A stretch of 64,000 nucleotides of DNA from contig CP085831.1 of assembly GCA_020809705.1 (NCBI GenBank), positions 2,480,001 through 2,544,000 of the forward strand. The letters run 5' to 3'. Shown here piece by piece: positions 34,343-44,869 of this stretch; the stretch's first letter is position 1, and every line of letters begins with the position of its first letter. The DNA comes from Calonectria ilicicola (lineage: Eukaryota; Ascomycota; Sordariomycetes; Hypocreales; Nectriaceae). The position numbers were made by a program, and so were the translations under genes. The notes beneath the pieces were generated by a model, which was given only the letters and a program-made list of their open reading frames with translations, had not been told where the DNA came from and did no database searches.

Positions 34343-36276
34343 TTAAACTACCATTTCACGTCGCGTGATTCGTACCGGGAAGTCTTCAATTAGCCAAATA
34401 CCCTACACCTAATGTCAATGCGCCGCACAAGCAAGTTGGAAGATAGACACGACTTACAGCATTAACAATGTGTAGAGGTCTTTCAGGGCGAGCCATAGTG
34501 AATTCAAAGCGTCGAAGAAGCTGTTGTGAGTTCGTTAGTTCTAGCATGTCATATGAAGAGAGCTGTGCAACTTTACCTCAACAAATATCTTGTTCAACTC
34601 CATGAAGGCCACAGGTTTGCCAAGGCACTGGTATTTGCCGACAGAAAAGACAAGGTCAACTACGCCAGCCATTGTCTCAGCTTTTTCCGCATCGGCATTT
34701 AGCCATCGCTCCGGCAGGAAGAGGCTTGCATCTTCACCAAAAATCTTCTTAGAGTGGTAGATGCCAAATGGGGACTGGCCGATCTGGGTTCCTCCCGGGA
34801 TAAACTTCCCATCGATTACATCGCCTTGCGGGGGTACAGTTTTGAAGAGTGGACCAGAGGCAGGAGCCTTGATTCGTAGACCCTCCTTGATAGCGGCTTG
34901 GAGATAGGGTAGTTGACGTGCCTCGGCGTCGGTGATGGGCGAGGAGATCTTCCCAGCTTTGACACCCTCGTCTATCTCTGCACGCATTTTACGATACGCT
35001 ACCGGATTACTGAGCAAGCTAAGCATTATAAGACGGATTGTGGTAGCTGAGGTATCGCTTCCAGCGACAACGTTGAGAAGTGACTCTCGGGATGCCTCTT
35101 GCTGGTCCAGACCATGACGGATGAAGGATCCAAGCATATCGGGTTGCGAGACGGCATTTGCTCCAAATCGCTCTGCTACCTTCTTATTCGCTACGCTTGA
35201 AGAACCCGTCAGTGCCTCATCGTCACAGTGATATTCTTGGTGAGCTTACCCAATGAAGGCCCCAAAGCCAAACTTATCGCTCTCCTTTGGCAAAAGACCA
35301 CGGAACAAGCGCGAGTGCAATAAAGAAACCAGTGAGGGTATATTAGCCATAACTAGAGTAACTGGGAAGAAAGAGCGGGTGATCTTGATGAAGTCGAAAA
35401 CGTCGTCATCTTCCTCAATGTACCCAAAGGGGTGACCAAATGCGAGATCGCTGATGACATCCAAGGTGAAGAATTGGATCTTTTGGGCAAAGTCCACTGG
35501 GCGATAATGCTGATCTGTGGACAGGTAGCTGGTTTCTATGAGGTCGATGAGCTTTGCAATGTGCTCGTTCACGGTGCGTTCCATTGACTCGTTCTCCTTT
35601 CCAGAGTACTACGTAGACGTCAGCCATTCTGCACTTAATAATAATCACGCGCCGTGAACTAAGGCAGGAAAAATCGTAGAAGGGATAGGGTTGATGTAAG
35701 CTTACGCCAGCTGCCATTTTGTTGCGCAACTTCATGTGTGCGTCGTCGTCGCGCATCGAAAACAGGTTGTCCTTGCCAGGCTCAAAGCGGAGCGCATTGT
35801 ACCCTAAATGGAAGAATGTTAGCTGTGTGGGATGTCCTCAATTGGAATACGAGGTCATCATACACGGTCCTCTGGTGTATGGCGAACGAATCGCCATCAT
35901 GCGACGCAGTATTTCGGGATCATCCGTGGCTAGCTCATTGGGTCCAATTCGAACAAGCGATCCTGCAATTGAATCATTCAGCCCCGCCCAAGCACGGTCG
36001 CAATTGACGGCAACACTGACCGTATTTTTCGTTTAGCTCCTGGATGGCGGAGGGTTGCCGTCCCTTGAGTGACTGTCTCACCATCCACGCTTTGGAGAAG
36101 GCAGCCCACCATGGACCTGGTACGTGAGACAGACGATACCAAGAACGCAAAGCATTGGTCAGAAATAGGGCCACCATAGTGCCGAGAATTCCTGCAGCAA
36201 TGGCGGTTCCCGAGAGCTGGTTAAAGCTGTCGAGAACATGCCGCAACAGCGCCGAGAAGCCTTGTTCCGTGCTCAT
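34343..36276 (-). CDS. cytochrome P450, pisatin-demethylase-like
   Basis: A 517-residue membrane-anchored monooxygenase from minus-strand exons 36276-36021, 35962-35864, 35803-35706, 35608-35250, 35195-34577, 34520-34458 and 34402-34343, all phases consistent. An N-terminal anchor (about 20-45) is followed by the proline hinge SHVPGP. The I-helix motif is AGSDTS (315-320), ExxR is EGLR (375-378) and the haem-binding motif is FSVGKYQCLG with C461. The segments YGSLVRIGPNEL, RSPYTRGPWY and ELNKIFVELLRRFEF match the CYP57 (pisatin demethylase) type. The third intron (35609-35705) is the least certain. It is convergent with the HET fusion gene and head-to-head with the methyltransferase, suggesting a small metabolic pair. 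The substrate is unknown. Confidence 0.88.
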
Positions 36277-36620
36277 CCTGTCTAGTCTCTCCTCCCGCTT
36301 AGAATTGAGACCACTGTGGTTGGAAGGTGAAGAAAAGGCGGGGAGCAGGATCCCACGACACGAACCGTTCCCTAATGCGAACTGACTCCTTTCTTTTTTG
36401 AGCGATTATTAATGGTCCACTGAAGATCGGAGCGAGCCCTAAAGCAGGCATAGCTCCAATAACCGGGTCACCGGGCCGGTCAATCATGGTGCAACCAACA
36501 CACCCCCGCGCGTCAAAAATAATACAAAACGTGCGGGTCCGTTTCCACTCTTGATCGTCCCTCTGAACTCTCTTTTCCCTCCATATCATCACCCTGGACA
36601 CTGGCAATCCCATCACCACA
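36277..36620. promoter_or_regulatory. shared divergent promoter, P450 / LaeA-like methyltransferase
   Basis: Only 344 bp separate the two start codons, so the two genes almost certainly share regulatory DNA. A GC-rich patch lies around 36465-36520. I see no definite operator. Confidence 0.5.
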
Positions 36621-38350
36621 ATGCTAGAAGACCAAGATCATGAGCAGGGTCAGCAAACCGAAGCTCAGCCAGCTTCGCAAACCGATGCTGTCCCGGTCGC
36701 CGCTCCGAGCCACACTATCCAAATCCAGGAAGCCATCGTTCGTCTCGTCATGTACCAATTAAGGCTGAGATCTGTCCTGAAATCTGACAATTTTCGCCGC
36801 AGGTCGCCGATGACAATGATGCTGATTCAGCTTTCGAAGAGGTATTAAAACTCAAGTGCCCCGCCCATTGTGCTCCTCTCGTTGGCCTGTGAAAGAAGCA
36901 GAATTGATGTGGGGTTTATAGGGCCTTGAACCGTCTTTTGTGTCATTATCTTCAAGCGTGCTCGTGTATCAAGAAGAAAACGGGCGACGGTACCATGCCC
37001 TCAGCCGTGGAAGTAAGCAAGTCCCTTTCGGTCTCTTTACCTAAGTACAAGTTGATCGTGAGGCTGACAGAGTAACCAGAATACGTCCTTCCTAATGATG
37101 AAGTAAGTTACCTTTAGAAGAATGGACCTTCATAGGTAGTTCAGCTAAACTTACTGAGATGAAATACTCTGTTTTAGGCAGAGAATGAAAGACTAGGTAG
37201 GCATTGAATTCGCAGACCCTTGGGGCCTTGTGTCAACTGAGACATGCAGATCTTCAGCACGAACTTTATGTCCGCACATGTGACGGGGAACTGGCACTGT
37301 GCCCCAAGGCTAAAGGGGCCAATCGCGTTCTGGATATGGGCACAGGCACGGGGCTATGGGCGATTGATTATGGTGAGGATTATGAGCCCTTCGCTCCTGC
37401 ATACCTCAGAAACGTACTGACACTGTCATAGCGGATTCACATCCAGAAGCTCAGGTTTGATGCATTCACTTCCCCTGTTTATTTCTATCTTTTTGCTGGC
37501 ATCATTCTCATGCGAGATTTACAGGTGATTGGCGTTGATCTCAGTCCGATTCAACCAGCTTTGTATGTCACATTTCCTCGTGCCCCCCGCTTAATCCTGG
37601 TACCTATGTCTTGAAAATACCCTATTTGCTAACAACATACTCCAATTCACAGCGTCCCCCCAAATCTGAGCTTTGAGATTGATGATCTTGAGAAAGAGTG
37701 GACTTGGTCCCAGAAATTTGATTTCATCTTTGCTCGCATGATGCTTGGCTGCTTTGAAGATCTTCCAAAAATGATCAAGGTAGCATATGACAATTTGGAG
37801 CCTGGTGGCTATATGGAACTTCAAGATATGGGTCTTCCAGCCCGTTCTGATGACGAGACTCTCAAGACCGACAGCTACCTTTCCCAGTGGTGCAAGCTCT
37901 GCCTGGATGCTGGCCAAAATCTTGGACGCCCTGTATTTCCGACAACCGAGTACAAAAACTACCTTGCAACCGCTGGCTTCGAAGGCATTGTGGAAGTTCA
38001 GAAGAAATGGCCCACCAACCCTTGGCCCCTTGAGAAAAATTTTAAAGAGTTGGGTGCTTGGGCATACGCCAATATTGCTGGTGGGCTCGAAGGCCTGTCG
38101 CTTGCTCACTTCACACGCGGTCTCGGCTGGACATCTGAAGAGACGATGTTATTTTGCGCACATACGAGGAAAGACTTGAAGGATCCTAGAATACATGCGT
38201 ATTGGCCAATGTAAGTCAATAACCTCAGTTCAATTGTTCTTCTCCCTTTTTTTTTGTCGTATTCCTTCCAGTCTCTTACTATCGAATCTATTTTAACACG
38301 TCTCGCCTTTTAGATATATTGTATATGGGAGAAAACCCCTAAATACATGA
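36621..38350 (+). CDS. LaeA-like SAM-dependent methyltransferase
   Basis: A 355-residue class I methyltransferase from ten exons: 36621-36737, 36803-36841, 36922-37012, 37080-37102, 37178-37196, 37250-37372, 37432-37454, 37525-37562, 37653-38210 and 38314-38350. Phases agree throughout. The spliced product has the fungal LaeA-type N-terminus (VYQEENGRRYHALSRGKYV, NDEAENERLDLQHELY), SAM motif I VLDMGTGTGLWAID (about 123-136) and the acidic loop VIGVDLSPIQP. PGGYMELQD follows motif III, and IYIVYGRKP is the C-terminus. Exon 1 ends at an unusual GTTCGT donor, the weakest boundary. LaeA itself regulates secondary metabolism; most paralogues of this type are methyltransferases of unknown substrate. 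Its partner is probably the divergent P450. Confidence 0.85.
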
Positions 38351-38940
38351 TATCGAGGATTATGATGTAATGGTATTCAAAAGCACTTCGATGGATTATG
38401 CCAAAGAAGAAGATCACCATCTCTATATTGTTATTTTGGGTTTAGTTCCTCCAGCTGTCAAATTGTTGAAATCATCCGCTTTCATATATGTTCGACAGGT
38501 ACCAAGCAGGCTATTGAAGTCGGATTTTCAATATTCGAGTATACTTTAGAGCTTTCTACTTACCGTAAATCTATTCGTACAGCGCCCATGTTCTAACCCA
38601 TATGGCCCAAGACGCAGAAAGCCTGAGTGCAAAAAGAGGCCAGAATGTTGACTGCTTTACACATCATGATGTCCACTTGTTAATTTCTTAGATGAGTCTT
38701 CGGCGAATTGTATGTTGCTTGTTAAATGAGGAAAGAAATCTCAATGTAGGTGGGATGACTACAAGAGAAGCTACAAGAAAATACGCTCAGATAAAGTTGC
38801 TCATCAATTTTCATGTTTCGCAAACTTTATCAACACAGGTTTCTTCAGGGCCTATTTTGAACCATTACACCTTGGCCCACTTGGGACGGGAAGAGAAACT
38901 ACTCTTTTTAGCCCTTGGGACATCAGATTGGACTAATTTA

Positions 38941-38973
38941 CCTGACTGTTACCTGACTGTTACCTGACTGTTA
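38941..38973 (+). repeat. 11-bp tandem repeat, three copies
   Basis: CCTGACTGTTA is repeated three times without mismatch. It lies in intergenic DNA and has no evident function. Confidence 0.85.
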
Positions 38974-39370
38974 CCCGTGCCGTGCATCAATAATCAAGCT
39001 TTTCAAGATCTATCGGCTGTCCACAAAGGTCCTCCAGTTCATGAAGGATTTACCACCAGTCAACGATGGAGTGATGAGAGCAGCAACCACTTAATGCATC
39101 ATGTGATTAGTTGAAAATAATGCCGCACGCGAATTTCGTTCACTTCCATCAATAACACAAGATAGAGCAGTACCGAGATACCTCTAGGTGAGGCAGCGAG
39201 TATTGGATTTACTGGAGTACTGGGATACCAGCTACAAGGTTCAGGTTTGGTCACACTATGCCACAGCTCGCACAGCATGCCTCCAACTGGCCCTGGTGAA
39301 CTTAAACCTCAAACTCATCCAGGTGCTCCACCAACGACATTTGCGGGCGAGAAACTCCCATCTTGCTCTC

Positions 39371-39377
39371 TATAAAA
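39371..39377 (+). promoter_or_regulatory. TATA box of the 2EXR gene
   Basis: TATAAAA lies 148 bp upstream of ATG 39519. Because it is downstream of the first codon of the longest open frame (39363), the real start must lie further in. Confidence 0.6.
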
Positions 39378-39518
39378 CCAAGACCAGCGCCATTATCGCG
39401 CATGCAACAATCTTTTCCTTTCATCCTTTTACGCAGAGCTTCAAGCAATCTCACAGACACATCCGCCCAAGTCGCCGCCAGCAGATTCTTGCATTTACCC
39501 TTCATCAAATTCATCAAA

Positions 39519-40499
39519 ATGTCGGAAACATTTCACTGCTTTCTCCAGCTTCCGTGGGAGCTGAGAAATCAAATATGGACTTCCGCAACTCGACATCATC
39601 GTGCTGCTGCCCATGTCTTTGGCATTTATGACGTTGATAGAGACAAGAATGCAGATAAAACTATGGATATGGTGGTCCATAAATATTTCTCTTGTTGCTC
39701 GACTCGCCTGCGACTGTCAGCTCCCAAAGGCCTACCGAGATCCAATGAGAGCAGGGTAAACTATCAATTACGAAAAAAGTCATTAGCCTCATGGACTTGT
39801 AATAATAGGTCAACTTATATGGTTGATGGAGGCCTATGGACCGCCTGCAAGGAGTCCAGGATGGTTATGAAATCTAGGTTTTCTGAGAAAAGCCGCCATG
39901 CCAAAATGGCTCCTGCAACATGTTATTTTGTCGGCCAAGATTCCATCAACCACTACTTTACTACTTTACCTCACCGGGACCTTTTTATCCTCCAACCATT
40001 TCGCTTCCAGACCTTTGAGCTTGAAGATATTGATCAAAATATCTCTATAGGCTCAAGGTTTGCCAATTTCAAGGGTATGGCAAATATCGCCATAGAATAC
40101 GATCCGTCATGGGGAGATCAAATAGAAAAGGCTTATCAAAATGGTACGGGTTATATGCCGATCATCGACGACTTCCTGTGTACTATTCAGGATTCTAAGT
40201 TTACCACTACTGTTTGGTTGATCGATTATGGTATCAAGCGGACTCAAAATGTTCTTGATAAAGAAGACCTACTTGATGACGAGGCAGAAGCCTTTTATCA
40301 AGATGACAGAATATTTGTGCCGTATGCCGGTGGCGCAAGATGGGATGACCAAGACACATATACTTGCTTTTATAGCAGTGGTCGTTGGTTTCTTCATGAA
40401 GTCACTCAAGAGATCACCGAACGAGCGATGGATTCAGATATAAATGATGTGGGAACAGAATATCCCCAAGTTAGACTTTTAGTCTGCGAATACATTTAA
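39519..40499 (+). CDS. 2EXR-domain protein
   Basis: A 326-residue intronless protein. It opens with FHCFLQLPWELRNQIW (about 5-20), the signature of the 2EXR domain, an F-box-related N-terminal motif abundant in ascomycetes. The segment GGLWTACKESRMVM (about residues 105-118) is the usual second block of the family. The TATA box at 39371 and the AAAATGTC context favour ATG 39519 over the upstream starts. The function of 2EXR proteins is unknown; many occur in expanded families near HET genes. No signal peptide or membrane helix is present. Confidence 0.75.
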   Translation: MSETFHCFLQLPWELRNQIWTSATRHHRAAAHVFGIYDVDRDKNADKTMDMVVHKYFSCCSTRLRLSAPKGLPRSNESRVNYQLRKKSLASWTCNNRSTYMVDGGLWTACKESRMVMKSRFSEKSRHAKMAPATCYFVGQDSINHYFTTLPHRDLFILQPFRFQTFELEDIDQNISIGSRFANFKGMANIAIEYDPSWGDQIEKAYQNGTGYMPIIDDFLCTIQDSKFTTTVWLIDYGIKRTQNVLDKEDLLDDEAEAFYQDDRIFVPYAGGARWDDQDTYTCFYSSGRWFLHEVTQEITERAMDSDINDVGTEYPQVRLLVCEYI

Positions 40500-42140
40500 A
40501 TTTCATGCAAGTTTGTCACGCATACAAATTGTCATCCTCTAGGTGTGTAGATAGGTGGATATCCCCTCTGATAGAACTTCTCCCGCGGGCGAATGTCTAG
40601 CCAAACTATCCCTACGAGATCCCTTGTATAACGACCTGAAAAGACTCTTGCACAATCCTTTCAAAGTGGAGCTACCTATTATCTGATGTATTCTTTATCG
40701 CATTTGTTTATGGGTGGATATCCCCTTTGAGGGGCAACTCTGACTTCGTCACCTAAGGAGTAGTCCAATAACTCTTGCCTGATGGATATAATGGCAATAC
40801 AGTGGCTTGTACCTCGTATAACCCTTCTAAATTGCGTATCCGACTATCCGGTGTATCATTTACCCCACCACCGGTCAGTTCCATCGAGTAGGTGGCTTTG
40901 CCACATGTAAGGGACTATCTGGACAAGGATAAAGGGGGAAACGGTTGGTGCGCTGCGCTGGTGGGTCTCTAAAAGTCAGTCTGAGGTCAACCAAGTCAGT
41001 TGAAACCTTCATTCCAGCCCCATGATCTTCCTGCGAGACAAAAATGTCCCCTCCTTCCAAAGGAGCGCTCACTTAGATGTGGAGGACGTCGCATACAAAT
41101 TTGCGGTCCATACTCTGATTATGGAGTGAGCTGCTTTTCCATTGACAATCAAGGATGTGGTATCACACCGCGGTCGGAAATGCTGCGGGAATTTGAGAAT
41201 CTGTGGCGACAAGCGAACATCGAGATAAATGTAGATCGCCCAACGATGAGGCAATACTTGATTAATGTATTCCGTCCTCATAACCGAAAATCCGCAATAG
41301 CCGCGAGCAGAGCCCTGTTCATTGTAACCAGCCCCACCTCCATGGGAGTCCATGTCCTCCAGCTCAATTCCTTTCATTACATATTTTGGATGTAAAGTTT
41401 CTGATAGCCGAATCATTAACCATCGATCTTAGGCACAGTTTTTTCGCTAGTATCGCACTTTTCGTTCGTATCAGGTATCACCAAAACCATATGCCAATTG
41501 AATTTTTGATGGGGCGGAATCGGTGGATGTCTTGAAATGATTACCCTGTAAGAGTATTGATCATGGGCTGAGATCGTTAGGGATCTATGAGATGATTTTT
41601 TTTCTAAAAAAAAAATGATGAATATGTGCAAATTAAACTGAAATTAAAACCCAATCATGATTTTTTTTTTTTTTTTCATCTCCTCGCCACGGTTTGTAGA
41701 TTGTCTTTCTTCTACTCCCTCAACCCCGAAGTTCAAAGGGATACACCAGCTCTGGCTCCTTCAATCTTAGGTTATTCTGTAAGTCGCGTTATCCTCTCTC
41801 TTTAATTCTATCCTCATCATCAACGCACTAACATAATCCCCACGTATATCATTTTAGTTCTTACGCAACAGGTCTAGATAGCCTCGACGTCGATGACAAG
41901 GGAAGCTCACTTGGTCGCAGCACCAGCCTCGTATCTAAGCCACAGCATAACCTTGCTCTGTCCCCATTGGCCGAGCAGATGATGAGTCATGTCAAAAGGC
42001 CAACATGCTTAAAAATTAAAATTCATCCTCCTGGTTACCGATGGTACTGCTCATCAGTCCTCGAACACATCATACAATCTTCACTGTACTTTCCGCCGAA
42101 AAGGAACTTTCCTATCACTTCAACCAACATTATTGCCACC
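40500..42140. other. gene-free region with diverged direct repeats
   Basis: About 1.64 kb. It holds a diverged direct duplication (40553-40860), a T-then-A block near 41597-41616 and a T homopolymer near 41660-41678. The frame at 41000-41395 has no motif or promoter. The distal 200 bp are the leader of the F-box gene. Confidence 0.45.
40553..40860 (+). repeat. diverged direct repeat, two copies of about 150 bp
   Basis: Both copies begin GGTGGATATCCCCT (about 40555 and 40713) and share later blocks in the same order, including CGTATAAC-like and CTAT..GTGTAT-like segments. It looks like an old tandem duplication. Confidence 0.4.
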
Positions 42141-43490
42141 ATGGTATTTTTCATGAAGCTCCCCCAGGAACTGCAGTACCCCATCCTTGAACCACTATCC
42201 TACCCCGATCTTCGAGCATTATGCCTCGTGAACAAGGCCTTTCGAATTTGGGCACAGCCTTCTCTATACACGCACTTGCGCATGGAAACGCGATTGAGGC
42301 CCGAGAGGTTGAAAATAGGCCTCTTATTACGAACACTCATTTGTCGACCAGAGTTCGGTCGCTATGCGCAAAGTCTCCACCTGAAAGAGCTTTCATTCGG
42401 CCTTTTGAAACAATACAGCAGTACCGTTCCACCACCACCGCCAAAAATAGAGGTAGATATGGATAAGGCCACGCAATTCATAAAAGGAACTCCTGTACCA
42501 GACACTGATGACTGGGTATCACAATTGGAGTACACAACGGACGCCCAACTTGCGCTCTTGCTATCATTGATGCCTAATTTGAAATCGCTTCGGCTTTCCT
42601 TTGGGTTTGAAACCAAAATTCTCTGTTCAATGTTTAAGACCGCCCTTACGCAAAGCCCTGGTACTACTCCTGTTTTACCCAAGTTTGACAGGCTCCAGGA
42701 AGTCTTTTTATCTGACAGCATGCATGAATTTGCCCTCATGATGTTTCATTTACCACAGATTAAAACTATATCTGTTTTCATTGAGAACAAAGAAAACTTT
42801 ACCTGGCCTATACAAATGTCTAACCTTTCAGGGGTAAAGTCTTTGGACTTAACCAAGATACGAGAACAACGCCTTGGGATATTGCTTTCAGCTGTCAAAG
42901 AACTGGAAACGCTAACCTGGAACTGCATATTTCATAACGGTTATGATGATCCTATCAACAACCCAACAATCAATCTTGATGAAGTTACGAAAGCAGTCTT
43001 GTGTACACGCGAGACGTTGACGAACCTCACCATCAACATGTTTAATCTGTACAGACCGTTCATGCAAGCAAGACCTGATTTGAGCATTCAAGGATCATTA
43101 AAAGAGTTGAAAACCTTCCCAAAACTCAAAGAACTCTCAGTACCGTGGTCATTCATTGTGAGGCCAGAATATTCTTCATGCCGGCTCGTGGATGTTATCC
43201 CCGCTAGCATCGAATTTCTGCAAGTAAGCGGAGGTACAGCCTATCGACGAAAGAAGGCAGATGACTTTCTTCCCGTGATTCAAACTTGGTTAGACGAAGA
43301 TGTGGCCTTGTTTCCCAATTTGACTACTATTTCGCTGTACTACTTGTCAACATTCACTCTTGTAAGCGGATGGCGAGATACCATTCGAAGTCTCAAATCA
43401 TCAAACCCGATTGCAATTGAGGTGCGCACTACAGGAAGAGGGAACGGTATTAAGCCGTTTAGAGTATTGCTTGGGCCGACGCAACAATAG
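42141..43490 (+). CDS. F-box protein
   Basis: A 449-residue single-exon protein. Residues 5-48 are an F-box (KLPQELQYPILEPLSYPDLR, LCLVNKAFR, LYTHLRM), which would bind Skp1 in an SCF ubiquitin ligase. The rest has leucine-spaced segments (LMPNLKSLRLSFGF, LSGVKSLDLTKI, KELETLTWNC, FPKLKELSVPW) resembling irregular leucine-rich repeats for substrate binding. ATG 42141 sits in a perfect GCCACCATGG context; the longer frame from 41967 is upstream leader. The substrate is unknown. Confidence 0.82.
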   Translation: MVFFMKLPQELQYPILEPLSYPDLRALCLVNKAFRIWAQPSLYTHLRMETRLRPERLKIGLLLRTLICRPEFGRYAQSLHLKELSFGLLKQYSSTVPPPPPKIEVDMDKATQFIKGTPVPDTDDWVSQLEYTTDAQLALLLSLMPNLKSLRLSFGFETKILCSMFKTALTQSPGTTPVLPKFDRLQEVFLSDSMHEFALMMFHLPQIKTISVFIENKENFTWPIQMSNLSGVKSLDLTKIREQRLGILLSAVKELETLTWNCIFHNGYDDPINNPTINLDEVTKAVLCTRETLTNLTINMFNLYRPFMQARPDLSIQGSLKELKTFPKLKELSVPWSFIVRPEYSSCRLVDVIPASIEFLQVSGGTAYRRKKADDFLPVIQTWLDEDVALFPNLTTISLYYLSTFTLVSGWRDTIRSLKSSNPIAIEVRTTGRGNGIKPFRVLLGPTQQ

Positions 43491-43846
43491 TTGTATATGC
43501 ATTGAGGGAGTTATTTGGGCTTAAAATACGCTAAATCATCCAATCCATATTGTTATCTGGACGAAATATCAAGAAAACGATATCCTCGCAAATCTATTGC
43601 TAAATTGAGGTATCACTATAACTTCATTCAAGGCATAGTTCTCATCATAGGTAGTGCTTTGACGTGTTTCTGTTTCTATATAGCAATGCGCACCAATGGC
43701 ATTTATATTTTTTCTGGAGTATGAATTAGATGATGTGATTTTGGACAAGTTATCTCAATTTGGTCATGGATAAAATGAAAGCTGACAGCTAGTTTGCTAA
43801 GAAAAAAAGTCGTCTCCACTGCACCTCGCCCAACACCGTTGATCAA
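43491..43846. other. convergent intergenic region
   Basis: About 355 bp between the 3' ends of the F-box gene and the epoxide-hydrolase-like gene; AT-rich. Nothing else is recognised. Confidence 0.5.
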
Positions 43847-44869
43847 TTACAATGTTGTCACTTCTAAAACAGCCGAAATGAACGCCTCAGGCTTCTCCTG
43901 AGGAAGATTGTGTCCTGCACCTGGGACCTGATGATGAACTCGTTTGCTAGAGAAATGGATCTGGGACGATGATCCGTTGGTAGGGGGGAAATTTCCGTCT
44001 GCAAGACCATCTAAAGTCACCGTAGGAACCGTAATCTGTGGTTGACCAAGCAGAATTCTCTCATACTCTGCGTAATCCGGATCTCCTGGTGCGTAGAGAA
44101 GGCGATGTTGGTACACATGTGTCACAATCCTGATGTAGTCTGGATTGATGAATGTTTCAGCAGCTCGGTCAAGATCGGCTTCAGTGTAGTTCCACTCTGG
44201 AGAGTTCTTATCCCAAACGACTCGAGCAATATCCTTTGGATGCTCAGCCAGAGCAGCCTCCCCACGGGGCGTAAGGAAGTAGTAGAAATACCAGAAGCCA
44301 GCCTCAATCTTAGCGTCTAGCGGAACCCATGCCTTGGACAGGTCCTGGATTAAGTAGCTGTTGACGGACACGAGTCCCTCACATCGCTCTGGCCAGAGTG
44401 CAGCTGCCACACAAGCACCTCGGCCACCCCAATCGTAACCGGCAAAAATAGCTTTGGGTATATCCAGCGCATTAAGCAGCTCGATAATGTCGTAGCCAAG
44501 GGCAGCCTGCTCTCCCGAGCGAAAAGTGGTTGTCTTGAGAAAAGTGGTCGGGCCGTTACCGCGAAGGTAGGGTACGATGACACGAAATCCCTTCTTTACC
44601 AGAGCGGGAGCCACCTCAGTATAACTGTGGATATCGTATGGCCAGCCGTGGAGAAGAAGGACAACCTTACCATCCGCCGGGCCGTCCTCATAATATGCAA
44701 TCTGCAGCCGGGTCGTGTTTACATAACGCAGTGGCTCAAGGCGAGAGAGCTCGGATGAATCAGAGGTATTTGCAGAAGCCTCAGGTGGAGACCTTACAAA
44801 GCTTTGCGGAAAAGAAAAAGCCAGCTGGGCCGTTATGGTCAAGGTCACAAGAAATCGTGTGACGATCAT
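43847..44869 (-). CDS. secreted alpha/beta hydrolase, epoxide-hydrolase-like
   Basis: A 340-residue intronless enzyme. Residues 1-20 are a signal peptide (LTITAQLAFSFPQ). The fold is that of epoxide hydrolases and haloalkane dehalogenases: oxyanion motif HGWP (74-77), nucleophile aspartate D146 in GYDWGGRG and catalytic H320 in GAGHNLPQEKP. The acid is likely D287 or D291 in TLDGLADGNF. Tyrosines in the cap region fit an epoxide hydrolase. Export suggests action on external compounds or plant material; the substrate is unknown. Confidence 0.85.
   Translation of the reverse strand: MIVTRFLVTLTITAQLAFSFPQSFVRSPPEASANTSDSSELSRLEPLRYVNTTRLQIAYYEDGPADGKVVLLLHGWPYDIHSYTEVAPALVKKGFRVIVPYLRGNGPTTFLKTTTFRSGEQAALGYDIIELLNALDIPKAIFAGYDWGGRGACVAAALWPERCEGLVSVNSYLIQDLSKAWVPLDAKIEAGFWYFYYFLTPRGEAALAEHPKDIARVVWDKNSPEWNYTEADLDRAAETFINPDYIRIVTHVYQHRLLYAPGDPDYAEYERILLGQPQITVPTVTLDGLADGNFPPTNGSSSQIHFSSKRVHHQVPGAGHNLPQEKPEAFISAVLEVTTL

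Larger units (their letters stand above)
38351..39518. other. intergenic region with a minisatellite and a TATA box
   Basis: About 1.17 kb between the methyltransferase and the 2EXR gene. It holds an 11-bp tandem repeat (38941-38973) and a TATA box at 39371-39377, each listed separately. The frame at 38692-38967 has no motif. Confidence 0.5.

Noticed and set aside
35415..35756. 113-codon minus-strand frame within the P450
   Set aside because: Crosses a P450 intron in the wrong frame; the spliced P450 explains this sequence.
41000..41395. 131-codon plus-strand frame
   Set aside because: Mirrored by a similar-length minus-strand frame, no motif, no promoter.
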